Assembly: GCA_016617855.1 (NCBI GenBank)
Contig: JAECUM010012907.1
Coordinates: 1 to 64,000 of the forward strand
Source: Megalonaias nervosa
Taxonomy: Eukaryota > Mollusca > Bivalvia > Unionida > Unionidae
DNA length: 64,000 nt
Direction: 5' to 3'
Numbering within the stretch: position 1 is the stretch's first letter; each line of letters starts with the position of its first letter. A program made the translations under genes and the position numbers. Shown piece by piece: positions 62,256-64,000 of the stretch. The notes under the pieces are model-generated. The model did no database searches and was not told where the DNA came from. It was given only the letters and a program-made list of their open reading frames with translations.

Positions 62256-64000
62256 CAGGGCATGCCTATTACTGACCAGTATCAGCTGTGAAGATTTCTG
62301 ACATTTAGTAATTGGATATGTTGACATTAATCATAATCATTTTCATGGAAATTTGTTCCATTGCCCCTGCTTTCCGGAAAATAATATCCATTCAAATACA
62401 CCATTCTTCATTGCACGATGACAGAACCTACACGTTCAACAGAGGGATGTGTATTATAATTTGTAAAGTTAAACTGTGAAGAAAAGTAAATGTTACCTTT
62501 TGTGATAAGCAGGAGCATTAATTAAGTAATGACTGATGTAGTAAAATGATGTGTTGAAAATCCAAGCAATGCTCATATTACCATCGCATGAAAATATGAG
62601 ATATTCTTTTCAATAAAGCTTGATTGTACTTTGTTGGTTACTAATGGTGATATGCATAATCCCTTTTTTATGTGACAGTTCATCTAAAAATGCGTGCTCG
62701 TAGCAAGGCTCAAAGAAGTGTAGCATTTTATACACTAAAATAGTCATAGTTGTGTGAGGTAGTGACAAATGTGATTTGCCTATAGAAATAAAAGTTAGAG
62801 GTTATGAGAGAAAATATAAGCCCCAGGAAATAATTTTGCAGACATGTACATTTGGGTCCAAAATCACGTTTTCTCACTTCGAAAGTTTTGGCAAATCGTA
62901 TATTAATGTCATGTGTCAAGAGTTTGAACATGTACTGTAGACCGTTTGATGCCAGATTATCATTTCAAATGAAATATACAGATTATCATGGCATGGTGAC
63001 GAAAACTATACTTCCAACTCAAGAATGTTCTTTGCTCTACTTTGTGGTAGACTTGAACTATTATGATTATTTTACGTACTTGCTTGACGTGAACAAACGC
63101 CGTTATTTGGCACAGATAGACATTTTAAATAAGACAGCCGAATGTGCTACAGGCATGTTATTTTTCATAGTTGATACAAGACTAATTGTACGTTTTCTTT
63201 CCTTTGAGCGGGTAAGTACATACATTCACGTTGAAGATATATTCTGACTTTAAGTAAGTAAATGTACGTAATAATGGCAGCAATTCTTGTTCATTGGAAC
63301 AAAGATGGAACTCTTCTTCATTTATTAGCGATCGTCACTTGATGATTATCAGTGTATGCACAGAGATATATCTGACAAAATGTAAAATCTTATAGATCCG
63401 GAACAGTAGGTCGTTGTCGTTGTTGTTGCAGATTGATGTTTATTTTTTACTTGAGAAGGGTAATGGGAAAAGACAATGTCTTTAAGAAAGTTTGTTTGTT
63501 TATGTATGTGGTACTTCAAATGGGACAGTATACTCGATATTTTATTTAGACGCGATTCCTCACCCGAATGAACCTTTGCCTGGAAGTGTAAAATCTCTTC
63601 GAAAACAAATTGGAATTGAAATGATTAAAAGTGATCACAACAGTCATGAATTACAAAGTTGAGACGATAGTACTAAGGAGTATTCAAGATTACATATAGT
63701 TACAAAGATGTACAAGAACGTGAAATGTTATAGCAGGAAATACAATAGTCGATCTGGATCAGTAGTGGTAGAGACTAATGTTTAATTTCCGCATAGGTTT
63801 TCATACAAAATATATGTTCCTGAACAAAGCCTGCACGTTGGTTCTTAACCCCAATCAACTTTTGACTACATGCGAAAAACTTCTTCTACAACTCAATAAA
63901 ACTTATTAAGATTGATTAGAACAGTCTAGAATTAATATTTTCAAAGTGAGACTTTACAATGCATAACATTTTACCAAGATCTACACATACTGCAAAAAGT
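62256..64000 (+). repeat. ~1.8-kb tandem duplication, unit 2 (runs to window end)
   Basis: Second unit of the duplication, starting CAGGGCATGCCTATTACTGA. The unit reaches the window edge, so more copies may follow. Confidence 0.85.
62969..63247 (+). other. Short conserved ORF in tandem unit 2, unrecognised
   Basis: Begins MKYTDYHGMVTKTILPTQEC and is 92 codons long; the counterpart of 61163-61429, with changed C-terminus. Same uncertainty. Confidence 0.25.

Overview
The window is animal nuclear DNA: AT-rich, with spliced exons (GT/AG borders), tRNA-derived SINEs, a THAP transposase, a TRIM exon and many microsatellites. The mix (two SINE families, a THAP transposase paired with a YqaJ-like gene, a RING/double B-box exon) suggests a lophotrochozoan, probably a mollusc. 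That placement is inference; no marker gene fixes the species.

About one third of the window (2015-23498, 21.5 kb) is one Polinton/Maverick element (adintovirus-like) bounded by 423-bp terminal inverted repeats. It carries protein-primed DNA polymerase B, retroviral-type integrase with an out-of-frame chromodomain, FtsK/HerA packaging ATPase, adenain-like protease, double jelly-roll major capsid protein, penton-like minor capsid protein, a pVI/pX-like protein, a two-helix membrane protein, an array of small basic core-like proteins, two BIR (IAP-type) proteins, two F-box-like proteins, a zinc-knuckle protein and several unknown genes. Capsid, ATPase and protease frames are open. The polymerase has four frame changes, and integrase, both BIR genes and three core genes have one each; the penton gene has an in-frame TAG. 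Most breaks are one-base changes, several beside A or T runs, so decay and assembly error are both possible.

The most unusual feature lies at the element's ends. Five genes (one outward-reading on the left, one inward-reading on the left, three on the right) end not in a poly(A) signal but in a copy of the metazoan replication-dependent histone mRNA 3' stem-loop (6-bp stem, TTTC loop), followed 13-14 nt later by a purine-rich GAAAAGA/TAAAAGAG block like a U7 histone downstream element. Two of these stem-loops lie in the terminal inverted repeats. This suggests that the flank genes use SLBP/U7 processing and so are tied to S phase, while the middle genes use per-gene TATA boxes and conventional ends. 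The three right-end genes look like copies of one promoter-gene-stem-loop module.

Right of the Polinton lie, in order: a decayed transposon with convergent THAP-DDE transposase and YqaJ/SWIM/PHD-type pseudogenes (25.4-29.1 kb); a 1.19-kb non-autonomous element with ~190-bp TIRs and a 9-bp target duplication (Mutator-like, 30.5-31.7 kb); scattered minus-strand exons of one or two unrecognised host genes (50.2 down to 32.0 kb), several with compatible phases; two copies of a tRNA-SINE with perfect target duplications; a TRIM first coding exon (58.7-59.7 kb); and a ~1.8-kb tandem duplication running to the window end. Most of the rest is intron or intergenic DNA with simple repeats.
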